Part shown: piece after piece, positions 8,301 to 14,235 of the stretch | How positions within the stretch are numbered: position 1 is the stretch's first letter | How the letters are laid out: the number at the start of each line of letters is the position of its first letter | Assembly: GCA_032229885.1 (NCBI GenBank) | Contig: JAVYAJ010000018.1 | Location: 1 to 14,235 of the forward strand | Direction: 5' to 3' | DNA: 14,235 nt | Source: Anammoximicrobium sp032229885 | GTDB lineage: Bacteria; Planctomycetota; Planctomycetia; Pirellulales; Pirellulaceae | The notes under the pieces: model-generated | Database searches by the model: none | What the model saw: only the letters and a program-made list of their open reading frames with translations | What the model was told of the DNA's origin: nothing | Made by a program: the position numbers and the translations under genes

Positions 8301-9898
8301 ATTTCAGCATCATGCCGTGCGACGCTCTGGGGGTGTGGATCCACGGGGACGGCAAGGGCGAGGTGCTGAACCTGCAATTGACCTCCCCCCGCGAATACAT
8401 GGCCGCGCTGGGCGAACACTATGTAACCATCGACTTCAAGGGCTGGCGCTATTTCGAGATCCCGCTGCGCGAACGCGATTCCGCGCGACACCGCGATTAT
8501 CAATGGCCCTACGGAGGAATGGCCCCTATCTATATGACGGCCGTCAGGCGGGACCACATCGATGGCGTCAACCTGTACTTGAACAACCTGCCGCCGAACG
8601 ATTCGGCCACGGTGTACCTCGGCCCGATCCGGGCCCTCCGCACCGCGCGGACCCAGCTCGGCAACCCAACGCTGGCGGTCGGCGGCCGCAAGGTGACGTT
8701 TCCCACCACACTTCGCAGCGGCGACTATCTCGAATTCGTCGCCCCTGACGATTGCCGCGTGTATGACGAACGGGGCGCGCTGCTCCAACGCCTGGCCATC
8801 TCCGCGCCCGCACTGGCCCTCGAAGCCGGCGCGAACGAACTCGGCTTCTCCTGCGATCCGCCGGACGGACTCGCGGCTCGCGTCGAGGTGACGATCGCCG
8901 CCCACGGGCCGCCCTTGACGCAGCGGAACCCGGACGATCAGATCCATTGGGAACGGCTGCGCGATGAATACGACGCCCCGCGGGGCGTCACCAAACTGGA
9001 TGGACGCGAAAACGTTTGGGACGTGGTGTGCCGCGCGGGATCAAAGCCCGTGGCAGCCGGTTTTGAAATGGACGTGGAACAAATCCAGGCGACCGACGCG
9101 GCCTACAACGCGGCCGATGCGCTCGTCCTGGATTCCTTCGACGACGAATTGTTTGGACAAACGCCGCAGACCGCGCCCGCCGAACCGCGTTACGACGCCA
9201 AGGCCCAAAGCAACAGCGCCCTGCCGGGCGTCACCCAGGAACTCGAGCTCAGCGCCCAACAGGTGAAGATTGGCAAGGCGAGCGTGCGATACACGGCCAC
9301 CAGCAGCCTGCCCGACAACTCGGGCTGGTCGGTGCGCGGCGGGCGCTATCGCAACACGATCGATCTGTCCCAGGCCCAAGCCATCGGCTTCTGGCTGTAC
9401 GGCGACGGCAAGGGTGAGGCGTTCAAATTGCAACTGCGCGATCACCGCGGCGGCTGGCTGGATCTGGTCACGCCCGTCAACTTCGTCGGCTGGCAATATC
9501 AACAGTTCGGACTGTCGGGACCGGGCAATCTGGATCTGGCCCACATCCAGGGCCTGCTGATCTACTACAACAGCATCCCCGCCAAGCAGACCGTGACCTG
9601 TTACGTGGACGACATCCGCGCGCTGTTCACCGTCGAACGGCTCCGCAATCCCACGCTGACCGTCGGCGACCAACGGGTGACGTTCCCCGTCGAGTTGGAG
9701 GTGGGCGATCGACTGGTCTTCGACGGCGGCCAATGCCTGCTACACCGGGGGGCCAACACCGATCCCCAGCCGATCGCGGCCGACGGGCGACCGCTGGTGC
9801 TCCAGGGCGGCCGCAACCGCGCGGCGCTGTCGTTCGACGGCGACCTGCTGCCGCGATTCCGCGTCGGGGCGTCGCTGGTCAAACACTACGAACCCTAA
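5363..9898 (+). CDS. Large secreted LamG / TIM-barrel glycosidase-like protein with duplicated C-terminal module
   Basis: This encodes a 1511-residue exported protein. The signal peptide has a basic N-region, a hydrophobic core at about 24-41, and a likely cleavage near ACA|AAP at 44-48; the Cys there makes a poor lipobox. A LamG (concanavalin-like) domain spans about 50-255 (LLGSWRFDEGHGDVAEDASG opening, GLIDELKIYRRALSAEEI closing). A beta domain follows at about 285-400. A TIM-barrel-like region spans about 475-830 with Asp508 (HFDGWYK) and Asp692/Glu695 (FDQIYMDGAEG) as candidate catalytic acids, by analogy with clan GH-D-like enzymes. A small beta insert at about 605-655 contains CTRGAFNTKPSAHRRG. 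Two CBM11/CIA30-like beta-sandwich domains (about 916-1090 and 1252-1420) share the motif GDGKGE, and each is followed by a small beta domain starting NPTL-VG-(R)-VTFP. It is probably a polysaccharide-active enzyme, but I cannot assign a CAZy family or substrate. The gene stands alone between repeat-rich gaps. Confidence 0.85.
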   Translation: MNALVRPIAKMFVSPRARSAPSAGVVALGLISLGLAGLAAPSVACAAAPDLLGSWRFDEGHGDVAEDASGNGYTAELFGADWARGDFGTALHLRGGDSCAVIPQLDGLDGSNELSVEAWVMWEAGGQYPNILTGGQWSPGGWLIFVADKTCSFRMGRPGAAADGQTPPWSETSATLVPAIEFGRWYHLSATFKRPQIITYVDGRKVGAATWDYPVGYKGDVRVGQWNGAVSHQGLIDELKIYRRALSAEEIAAEYAATAKGRAGVQRVVYRTAPATSPSAGTLENRVTKLEFDVRGRLTALIEKRSGQNLLTTTAPLATLQAKGRTLNPTACELVDGQLRLRFGSAARAAVTVAAADQYLVFEVAAVEGDEIDSFTFLALPIRAGKYWSNTSGAVSDDDWGVCLRELNSQAEVHVGGPRARLWAVSSANYGLVGAKAGLVVAPADELRAGLLAMVEKENLPQSSLGGPRALDAEGIRGSYLFTHPSERGVERWIDLAKRGGFTHLHFDGWYKSLGHYEPNPRLFPSGIEGMKSMVAKVHAAGLRAGMHTLTGCIQTNDPWVTPVPDTRLAADATYTLAADMDETADTIPINEMPQAHDVIWSYSGRGNAIRIGEEIIQYAAISREPPYAFLKCTRGAFNTKPSAHRRGEAADHLRQIYLAFYPDERTTLVGEVADAIAHVYNECEFDQIYMDGAEGMGSLHAIQAMRNAIYQRLRRPAVVEASCWDHWSWYYHSRIGAWDHPQWGLKPFTDLHCASIVDYRRGALLQAQLGWWVVLGPSPSSRAETPDEMEYFCAKTLAFDAPSSTQGIGSPAAPANARMQEYLTMAGWYERLRLANYFAESVKEQLRQPGKDFHLVQTADGHWQLLPTDYAAHKSSGLDDGSAAWSVANPYAAQSLKLRLEALYSVEPYDAASGVLVADASSVDRFTVRRTASGVTQAFERSTDQVKTGEASLRYSATNTGSSRSGAWAHVGMRFEAPYFSIMPCDALGVWIHGDGKGEVLNLQLTSPREYMAALGEHYVTIDFKGWRYFEIPLRERDSARHRDYQWPYGGMAPIYMTAVRRDHIDGVNLYLNNLPPNDSATVYLGPIRALRTARTQLGNPTLAVGGRKVTFPTTLRSGDYLEFVAPDDCRVYDERGALLQRLAISAPALALEAGANELGFSCDPPDGLAARVEVTIAAHGPPLTQRNPDDQIHWERLRDEYDAPRGVTKLDGRENVWDVVCRAGSKPVAAGFEMDVEQIQATDAAYNAADALVLDSFDDELFGQTPQTAPAEPRYDAKAQSNSALPGVTQELELSAQQVKIGKASVRYTATSSLPDNSGWSVRGGRYRNTIDLSQAQAIGFWLYGDGKGEAFKLQLRDHRGGWLDLVTPVNFVGWQYQQFGLSGPGNLDLAHIQGLLIYYNSIPAKQTVTCYVDDIRALFTVERLRNPTLTVGDQRVTFPVELEVGDRLVFDGGQCLLHRGANTDPQPIAADGRPLVLQGGRNRAALSFDGDLLPRFRVGASLVKHYEP

Positions 9899-10028
9899 GG
9901 ATCGTAGGAGAAACAAGTTCGGATTATTTCAGGTTGATTCATTCCAAAGCCATTGGAGCGATGGCGCCCAATGGGTGCCTGGAACCATCCAGCGATTCTG
10001 CTGCCAGGTAAGTGTGAATCCATAGGAA

Positions 10029-10144
10029 GCGTCAGCGAGGGACCGGGGCGGCGCGGCTGGGATCGCAAGCGTGCGTGGCGATCGGATTTGGGCTTGCATC
10101 CGCCGGCAGGTTCCCGCGGGGATCGTTCCATCCCTTGCTGACGC
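10029..10144. repeat. Nested imperfect inverted repeat (large hairpin)
   Basis: The outer arms are GCGTCAGCGAGGGA (10029-10042) and TCCCTTGCTGACGC (10131-10144), pairing at 13 of 14 positions. The inner arms GGATCGCAAGC (10060-10070) and GCTTGCATCC (10092-10101) pair with one bulged base. The whole could fold into a cruciform or RNA hairpin of about 116 bases, or mark a small MITE-like element. Confidence 0.55.
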
Positions 10145-10183
10145 TTCGGGTTCCAGACCCTCGCCGACGTTTCGGGTTACCGT
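10132..10183 (+). repeat. 26-bp tandem direct repeat (GACGYTTCGGGTT)
   Basis: Two adjacent 26-base units begin at 10132 and 10158 and share CCCT-GC-GACG-TTCGGGTT. The first unit also forms the right arm of the large hairpin. There is no open frame. Confidence 0.55.
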
Positions 10184-10303
10184 CCAGTGCGACTTGCTCG
10201 CGAAAAAGCTACTTGTCTGAAACAGCGAAGTTGTTTTTCACGCGATCCTTAGCCCCGGCGGCGCGGCCCTGGCGCGGCCAATTTCTTAACCTACGACCGC
10301 TTG

Positions 10304-10416
10304 GCGTGCCTCTGTTGGCCGAAGGCCATATTCATGCCGGCCGCGGTGACACGTTGATGTTGGCCTTCGGCCAACGCCGTTGCTGTCGTCTCTGACTCCT
10401 GGGGCGTTGCCCCAGG
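10304..10416 (+). repeat. Truncated 5' portion of the dispersed element plus CCTGGGGC palindrome
   Basis: Bases 10304-10394 match 5117-5207 without gaps and with about six differences. They include the 57-bp module and the first ~34 bases of the 162-bp core. The similarity then breaks off into CCTGGGGCGTTGCCCCAGG (10398-10416), after which a second, full-length core begins. This gives a composite, partly duplicated copy. Confidence 0.75.
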
Positions 10417-10428
10417 CTACGTTGATGT

Positions 10429-10590
10429 TGGCCTTCGGCCAACACGCTTCCTGTCGTCTGTGCTGCGCAACAGTGATCCAATGCCAATTTCACTTAACGC
10501 GGGTTAGTGCCAGTAACCCTAAAGTGTGCTGTACAGACCAATGTACAAGACGCGCGCACGGTGCGCGCACGATACGGACTAAGACTCTAA
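10429..10590 (+). repeat. Dispersed 162-bp palindromic element, copy 4
   Basis: This is a full-length core with no gaps relative to copies 1 and 3 (20 differences from copy 3). It has the best-formed internal hairpins: GGGTTA/TAACCC (10501-10506 and 10514-10519), TGTAC/GTACA around AGACCAAT, and GCGCGCAC/GTGCGCGC. It ends at GACTCTAA, 207 bases before the moxR start codon. Confidence 0.85.
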
Positions 10591-10735
10591 ACCCCACAGT
10601 TTCCGGTTTTTGGCCGCGCCAGGGGGCGGGCTCGCCGACGGGCCGCCACTCAGACAAGCGCGCTCTCGCGGCGACGGTCGGCGCGCGTTCGCCTCACGCC
10701 ATTCGAACGCCCCCAACCCGGCCCGAGGCAAGCCC

Positions 10736-10763
10736 TTGACATGATGGTTTGCAGAACGAAAAT
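10736..10763 (+). promoter_or_regulatory. Candidate sigma-70-type promoter for the moxR operon
   Basis: TTGACA (10736-10741) is a perfect -35 hexamer. With a 16-base spacer it is followed by GAAAAT (10758-10763), which matches 4 of 6 bases of the -10 consensus. Transcription would start near 10770, just ahead of the ribosome binding site at 10785. This arrangement is incompatible with translation starting at ATG 10741 and supports GTG 10798. Confidence 0.4.
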
Positions 10764-10784
10764 GTTCCTTCTGGCAAGCCCCCC

Positions 10785-10790
10785 AAGGAG
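10785..10790 (+). promoter_or_regulatory. Ribosome binding site of moxR
   Basis: AAGGAG lies 7 bases before GTG 10798. It is the strongest Shine-Dalgarno sequence nearby and decides the start against the upstream in-frame ATGs at 10741 and 10744. Confidence 0.7.
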
Positions 10791-10797
10791 TCGAACC

Positions 10798-11787
10798 GTG
10801 CGCGTGGATGTCAATCAGATCAAACAACGGGTGTCGGAGAAAGCCGAGCTGGTCGATCGCTTGACGAACGAATTGCGCAAGGCCATCGTCGGCCAGCAAG
10901 AGATGATCTCGCGACTGTTGGTCGGCCTGTTGACCGACGGCCACATCCTGCTCGAAGGCGTGCCTGGGCTGGCCAAGACAACCGCGATCAAGTCGCTGGC
11001 GCAGGCTTTGTCCACGCAATTTCAACGGATCCAATTCACGCCCGACCTGTTGCCCGCCGACCTGATTGGGACGATGATCTACATGCCGGCCGACGGGACG
11101 TTCAAAACGCGCAAAGGCCCGATCTTCGCCAACTTTATCTTGGCCGACGAAATCAACCGGGCCCCATCCAAGGTCCAGTCGGCGCTGCTCGAAGCGATGC
11201 AGGAACGCCAGGTGACGATCGGGGACACGACGTACCCGCTCGAGGGTCTGTTTCTAGTCATGGCGACCCAGAATCCGATCGAGCAGGAAGGAACCTATCC
11301 GCTGCCCGAGGCCCAGGTCGATCGGTTCATGCTGAAGGTCAAGATCAGCTATCCGCAGCCCGACGAAGAGCATCGCGTGTTGGATATGGCATTGGATGGA
11401 ACGTCGCGGACGGTCCAGCCGGTGCTGACGCCCGCCGAGATCTTCGGCATCCAGGAGGTCGTCCGCCTGGTGTACATCGACGATCAGGTCAAGCAATACC
11501 TGTTGAACGTCGTCCGCGCCACGCGCGATCCGGCGGCGTTCAATCTGGCGGACCTGAAGCCGTTGATCGACTATGGCGCCTCGCCGCGCGCGTCGATTTA
11601 CCTAGGGCTCGGCGCGCGGGCGATCGCCTTTTTGCAGGGTCGCGGCTATGTGACGCCTCAGGACGTGAAAGACATCGCCCACGATGTGCTGCGGCATCGC
11701 GTCATCCTGACCTACGAGGCCGAGGCCGAGGAGACGAGCGCCGAAGACGTGATCGACCGAATCCTGGCCACGGTGCCCGTGCCGTGA
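10798..11787 (+). CDS. MoxR family AAA+ ATPase
   Basis: This encodes a cytoplasmic AAA+ ATPase of the MoxR class, 329 residues from GTG 10798, the usual family length. The Walker A motif is GVPGLAKT (residues 54-61), Walker B is FILADEINRAP (Asp117, Glu118), and sensor 1 is in MATQNP (Asn159). The family blocks TPDLLPADLIG, QERQVTIG, EQEGTYPLPEAQVDRF and the C-terminal DYGASPRASIYL-LGARAIA helical lid are all present, so it should be an active ATPase. MoxR proteins are thought to act as chaperones that remodel von Willebrand A-domain partners, often with metal insertion. The next gene encodes such a DUF58 partner. It heads the operon 10798-14235. An upstream in-frame ATG (10741) would add 19 residues of poor quality. 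Confidence 0.95.
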   Translation: MRVDVNQIKQRVSEKAELVDRLTNELRKAIVGQQEMISRLLVGLLTDGHILLEGVPGLAKTTAIKSLAQALSTQFQRIQFTPDLLPADLIGTMIYMPADGTFKTRKGPIFANFILADEINRAPSKVQSALLEAMQERQVTIGDTTYPLEGLFLVMATQNPIEQEGTYPLPEAQVDRFMLKVKISYPQPDEEHRVLDMALDGTSRTVQPVLTPAEIFGIQEVVRLVYIDDQVKQYLLNVVRATRDPAAFNLADLKPLIDYGASPRASIYLGLGARAIAFLQGRGYVTPQDVKDIAHDVLRHRVILTYEAEAEETSAEDVIDRILATVPVP

Positions 11788-11833
11788 AGCCGACCGCGCA
11801 TCCGGCGCTGCCTTGCTGACCGCCGCCAGAACC

Positions 11834-12721
11834 ATGCCTGAGACATCTGTCGCGGATATCTTGAAACGCGTACGCCGCATCCAGATCGTGGCCAGCCGCG
11901 CCGTGAACGATCTGTTTGCTGGCCAGTACAAGAGCGTCTTTCGCGGCCGCGGAATGGAGTTCGACGAGGTCCGCGAGTACCAGCCCGGCGACGACATTCG
12001 CACGATCGACTGGAACGTCACGGCGCGGACCGGCGTGTGTTTCATCAAGCGTTTTTGTGAAGAACGCGAACTGACGGTTCTGTTTCTGATCGACGCGTCG
12101 GCCTCGGGCATGTTCGGGTCCGGGCGGCGATCCAAGCTGGATCTGGCCGTCGAAGTCGCCGCGCTGCTGATGTTTTCGGCGTTGAAGAACAACGATAAGG
12201 TCGGCCTGCTGACGTTCTGCGACCAGGTGCTCGACTACTATCCGCCGCGCAAGGGCAAGTCGCATGTGTTGCACCTGATCCGCAAGCTGGTCGCCCTACA
12301 GCCGGTGGCCGGCGAAACGCGGGTGCAGGCCGCGCTGGATTTCCTGAACCGTGTCCAGAAACGCCGCGCGGTAGTGTTCCTGCTGAGCGATTTTATCGGC
12401 CCTTCGGCCCGACGCGCCTTGGCCGTGGCCAACGCCCGTCACGATGTGACCGCGGTCTCGGTGACCGACCCGCGCGAACAGTCGTTGCCCGACGTGGGGT
12501 TCGTGACGTTGCAGGACGCCGAGACGGGCGAGATCGTCGAGGTGGATACGCGGCATCCGGCCGTGCGGTCCCTGTTCCAAACCTCGGCCGCCCACCGTCG
12601 CGAGGCATTCGAATCCGAACTGCGGCGGGCGGGCGTGGACGAACTGCCAATCAATACCCAGGCAGATTACGTCGCCGAACTGCGACGATTCTTTCGGATG
12701 CGGGAGCGAAGATTTCGATGA
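11834..12721 (+). CDS. DUF58 / von Willebrand A-like protein, MoxR partner
   Basis: This encodes a 295-residue protein of the DUF58 family, the usual neighbour of MoxR ATPases. The family block spans about 34-66 (SVFRGRGMEFDEVREYQPGD, then DIRTIDWNVTART). The vWA-like part follows with an intact MIDAS-type DASAS (Asp87, Ser89, Ser91) and a second acidic site in LLSDF (Asp186). There is no transmembrane segment, unlike DUF58 proteins with two N-terminal helices, so it is probably cytoplasmic or peripheral. ATG 11834 is chosen because the protein then begins MPETSVADILKRVRRIQI, as in relatives. TTG 11813 is in frame and would add 7 residues, and neither has a clear ribosome binding site. The gene follows moxR after 46 bases, and its stop overlaps the next start (ATGA at 12718-12721). 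Confidence 0.93.
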   Translation: MPETSVADILKRVRRIQIVASRAVNDLFAGQYKSVFRGRGMEFDEVREYQPGDDIRTIDWNVTARTGVCFIKRFCEERELTVLFLIDASASGMFGSGRRSKLDLAVEVAALLMFSALKNNDKVGLLTFCDQVLDYYPPRKGKSHVLHLIRKLVALQPVAGETRVQAALDFLNRVQKRRAVVFLLSDFIGPSARRALAVANARHDVTAVSVTDPREQSLPDVGFVTLQDAETGEIVEVDTRHPAVRSLFQTSAAHRREAFESELRRAGVDELPINTQADYVAELRRFFRMRERRFR

Positions 12722-14106
12722 GCGACGCGAAGAATCGGCCCGATTTGACTCTGGGCGAACCACCCGGTCGCCTGCGACGCGCCGACGGTGGCGTCTCGCG
12801 AACTTGGCTGGGTCTGATCCTCGTGCTGCAGGCGGCCATCGCGATCATGCTGGGCTGGAATCTGGCGCGACGCGGCGATCCGGTCGGCGGATCGCCAAGC
12901 GAATCGGCGGCGACGCCCGCGAGCGCCCAGCGCGAGCTGGCGCACGAATTGGAAAACCGCAGTCTGTACGCTCAGGCTGCCTATGCGTGGGAAGAGTACC
13001 TGCGCGCGGCGCCGCAAGCCGGCGATCGGGCGGAGGTCTGGTTCCGCGTGGGCCGCTTGTTCATGCAGGCCGAACAGTTCGAACAGGCCGCCGCGGCATT
13101 GTTGCGCTGCGAGCAAGCGGGCCAGAACGATCCGGCGTGGCGACGCAAAGTCGGCCCCGAGCTGGTGACGTGTCTCCGCCGGCTGGGGCTGTCCGGCGAG
13201 GTCGGCCGCGAGCTATCGCGGCGCGTCGAGGCCGGCGCGGGCGATGTCCAGCGCGGGCGCGTCCTCGCGACGCTCGCTGGCGAGCCGCTGACCGAGGCCG
13301 ACCTGGACCGGATGATCGAGCAGCGCGTCGACCAGATGCTGGCGATGCCGGGCGCGGAAGGAACCGAGGGGGCGCGTCAGCGGCTGCTGGACGAGTTCGC
13401 ACAGCCCGAGACGCGGCGACGCCTGTTCGAGCAACTGCTGCAGACCGAGCTGTTTACGCGCCGGGCGCGCGAGCTGGGGTTGGACCGCGATCCACAATAC
13501 ATCGCGGCTCGGCGCGCTGTCGCCGACGACCTGCTGGCCGCTCGCTTTCAGGCGCGCGAGCTGGCCAAGATCCAACCGACCGACGTCGATCTGGAGGCCT
13601 TCTACAAGCTGGACGCAGACCGCTACCGCGAACCGGAGACCGCGCACGTGAGGATCGGCGCGCTGCAGCCGGACGAGCAGCCTGCGACCGTGCTCGAGGG
13701 CATTCATTCGGCGGACGACTTTCGCCGCTGGCTGCAATCTCGACCGGACGCGAAGGACAAGGGGAAAGAGGGGAAAGAGGAACCATCGATCGCGCTCGTG
13801 CGCGGGCGGCCGGCCCCACGCCTGGGCAACGTCGACGCCTTGTTTGCGCTGGACGTCGGAGCGTGGACCAAAGAACCGATCGAGCACGATGGGCAGCGAT
13901 TCTTGGTGTTGATCGAGGATAAATCGCCGCCGCGGACGCCGCCGTTGGCCGAGATTCGCGAGCGCGTTCGCGAGGATTATGTCGCTCGTAAACGAGCCGA
14001 GCTGTCGCAGCGTCTGGCGGACGATCTGATGCAGCGATACCAGGTGAAACTCGAGCGCTGGGACGCGGATAAACAGGCAGGTGGAGCGGATGGCAACGAG
14101 CAATGA
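12718..14106 (+). CDS. Membrane-anchored TPR protein with SurA/PpiC-like foldase region
   Basis: This encodes a 462-residue protein with one N-terminal transmembrane helix (about 29-48, TWLGLILVLQAAIAIMLGWN), so most of it should lie in the periplasm. Residues about 70-165 form helical TPR-like repeats (AQRELAHELENRSLYAQAAY, VWFRVGRLFMQAEQFEQAAA). A SurA-N/PpiC-type helical region follows (about 180-290, LAGEPLTEADLDRMIEQRVD). A reduced parvulin-like domain spans about 303-398 (YREPETAHVRIGAL, then GNVDALFALDVGAWTKEPIE). It is shorter than a normal PpiC domain, and a charged KDKGKEGKEE insert (two GGGGAAAGA repeats at 13761-13778) replaces part of the core. Isomerase activity is therefore doubtful and a chaperone or scaffold role more likely. 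ATGA overlap with the DUF58 gene shows translational coupling. It may handle envelope clients of the MoxR/DUF58 system (inference). Confidence 0.8.
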   Translation: MSDAKNRPDLTLGEPPGRLRRADGGVSRTWLGLILVLQAAIAIMLGWNLARRGDPVGGSPSESAATPASAQRELAHELENRSLYAQAAYAWEEYLRAAPQAGDRAEVWFRVGRLFMQAEQFEQAAAALLRCEQAGQNDPAWRRKVGPELVTCLRRLGLSGEVGRELSRRVEAGAGDVQRGRVLATLAGEPLTEADLDRMIEQRVDQMLAMPGAEGTEGARQRLLDEFAQPETRRRLFEQLLQTELFTRRARELGLDRDPQYIAARRAVADDLLAARFQARELAKIQPTDVDLEAFYKLDADRYREPETAHVRIGALQPDEQPATVLEGIHSADDFRRWLQSRPDAKDKGKEGKEEPSIALVRGRPAPRLGNVDALFALDVGAWTKEPIEHDGQRFLVLIEDKSPPRTPPLAEIRERVREDYVARKRAELSQRLADDLMQRYQVKLERWDADKQAGGADGNEQ

Positions 14107-14235
14107 GACACGTCGCCGTTGGCTCGGCCGGCTCGGTCGGCTCGATCTGCTCGGTCGGCTCGATCTGCTCGGTCGGCTCGATCTGCTCGGTCGGCTCGAC
14201 CGGCTCGACCGGCTCGACCGGCTCGACCGGCTCGA
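14090..14235 (+). CDS. 5' end of a further operon gene with LGRLDL/LDR repeats (runs off the window)
   Basis: ATG 14090 lies inside the last codons of the preceding gene (17-base overlap) and has GGAG at 14083-14086 just upstream, the layout of a translationally coupled next gene. The visible product is MATSNETRRRWLGRLGR followed by LDLLGR repeats and then LDR repeats to the window end, with no stop. All three + frames are open through the tandem repeat, so openness alone proves nothing; the start context is the main support. The family cannot be judged from 48 residues. Loss of the 3' part is due to the window edge. Confidence 0.5.
   Translation, partial: MATSNETRRRWLGRLGRLDLLGRLDLLGRLDLLGRLDRLDRLDRLDRL
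14123..14235 (+). repeat. 9-bp tandem repeat array (CTCGRYCKG-type units)
   Basis: Twelve complete 9-base units run from 14123 to 14230, and a thirteenth is cut by the window end. Units are CTCGGCCGG once, then alternating CTCGGTCGG (four) and CTCGATCTG (three), an 18-base higher-order period, then four identical CTCGACCGG units. All lengths are multiples of three, so copy-number change would keep the reading frame. Confidence 0.9.

Larger units (their letters stand above)
9899..10303. other. Intergenic stretch downstream of the LamG gene
   Basis: No gene is visible. Just after the stop there is a GCCATTGG/CCAATGG inverted repeat (9950-9956 and 9968-9974) without a U-run, a weak terminator candidate. 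The rest holds the nested hairpin and 26-bp tandem repeat listed separately, then a more AT-rich stretch (about 10190-10250). Confidence 0.45.

Noticed and set aside
6773..8947. 724-residue minus-strand open frame opposite the LamG gene
   Set aside because: It is a shadow of the strongly coding + frame. Its His/Gly/Arg-rich composition reflects codon bias of the opposite strand.
10741..10797. ATG 10741 as moxR start
   Set aside because: It overlaps the candidate -35 box and has no ribosome binding site. AAGGAG before GTG 10798 and the usual family N-terminus favour the later start.

Overview
This is a GC-rich (well above 60% by eye) bacterial window. It looks like chromosomal DNA from a Planctomycetota bacterium, probably in or near the Pirellulales. 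The reasons are the gene content (a very large secreted LamG-domain enzyme, a DUF2339/DUF3999 pair, a MoxR/DUF58 operon), the long non-coding gaps between genes, and many TTGGCC/GGCCAA and CCTGGGGC/GCCCCAGG palindromic repeats of a kind I associate with that group. The assignment is inference; no rRNA or other marker gene is present. All convincing genes are on the + strand. Both ends lie in repetitive DNA: a dispersed 162-bp element on the left and a 9-bp tandem repeat on the right. The window may therefore be a whole contig broken at repeats.

Layout. (1) 1-174: a copy of a 162-bp palindrome-rich element plus its 5' flank. (2) 175-633: a non-coding leader region with a strong hairpin that reads as a minus-strand intrinsic terminator. 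(3) 634-4147: a two-gene unit encoding a polytopic DUF2339 membrane protein and a DUF3999 protein with one C-terminal membrane anchor, probably acting together at the inner membrane. (4) 4148-5362: 1.2 kb with no recognisable intact gene, ending in a repeat island with a 98-bp partial copy, a CCTGGGGC palindrome and a full copy. (5) 5363-9898: one gene for a 1511-residue secreted protein. It has a signal peptide, a LamG domain, a beta domain, a TIM-barrel glycosidase-like region, and a duplicated [carbohydrate-binding-like + small beta domain] module. (6) 9899-10797: a second repeat-rich gap with a large imperfect hairpin, a 26-bp tandem repeat and a composite copy of the 162-bp element. (7) 10798-14235: a MoxR AAA+ ATPase / DUF58 / membrane-anchored TPR-PpiC-like operon, followed by the 5' end of another gene whose start codon lies inside the previous gene and whose first codons are a tandem LGRLDL/LDR repeat.

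How the genes work together. The MoxR-DUF58 pair is the conserved core of Bat-like clusters, in which a MoxR ATPase is thought to act as a metal-dependent chaperone on von Willebrand A partners. Here it is followed, with ATGA overlap, by a membrane-tethered protein related to SurA/PpiC foldases, which fits a cell-envelope protein-maturation role. The large secreted protein stands alone and is probably a polysaccharide-degrading or -binding enzyme of an unassigned family.

The most unusual feature is the dispersed element. Three full copies are exactly 162 nt long with no indels, although they differ at about 12-15% of positions. All copies have the same orientation, carry several internal inverted repeats and end sharply at the same 3' sequence. 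One ends only 27 bp before the start codon of the 1511-residue protein.
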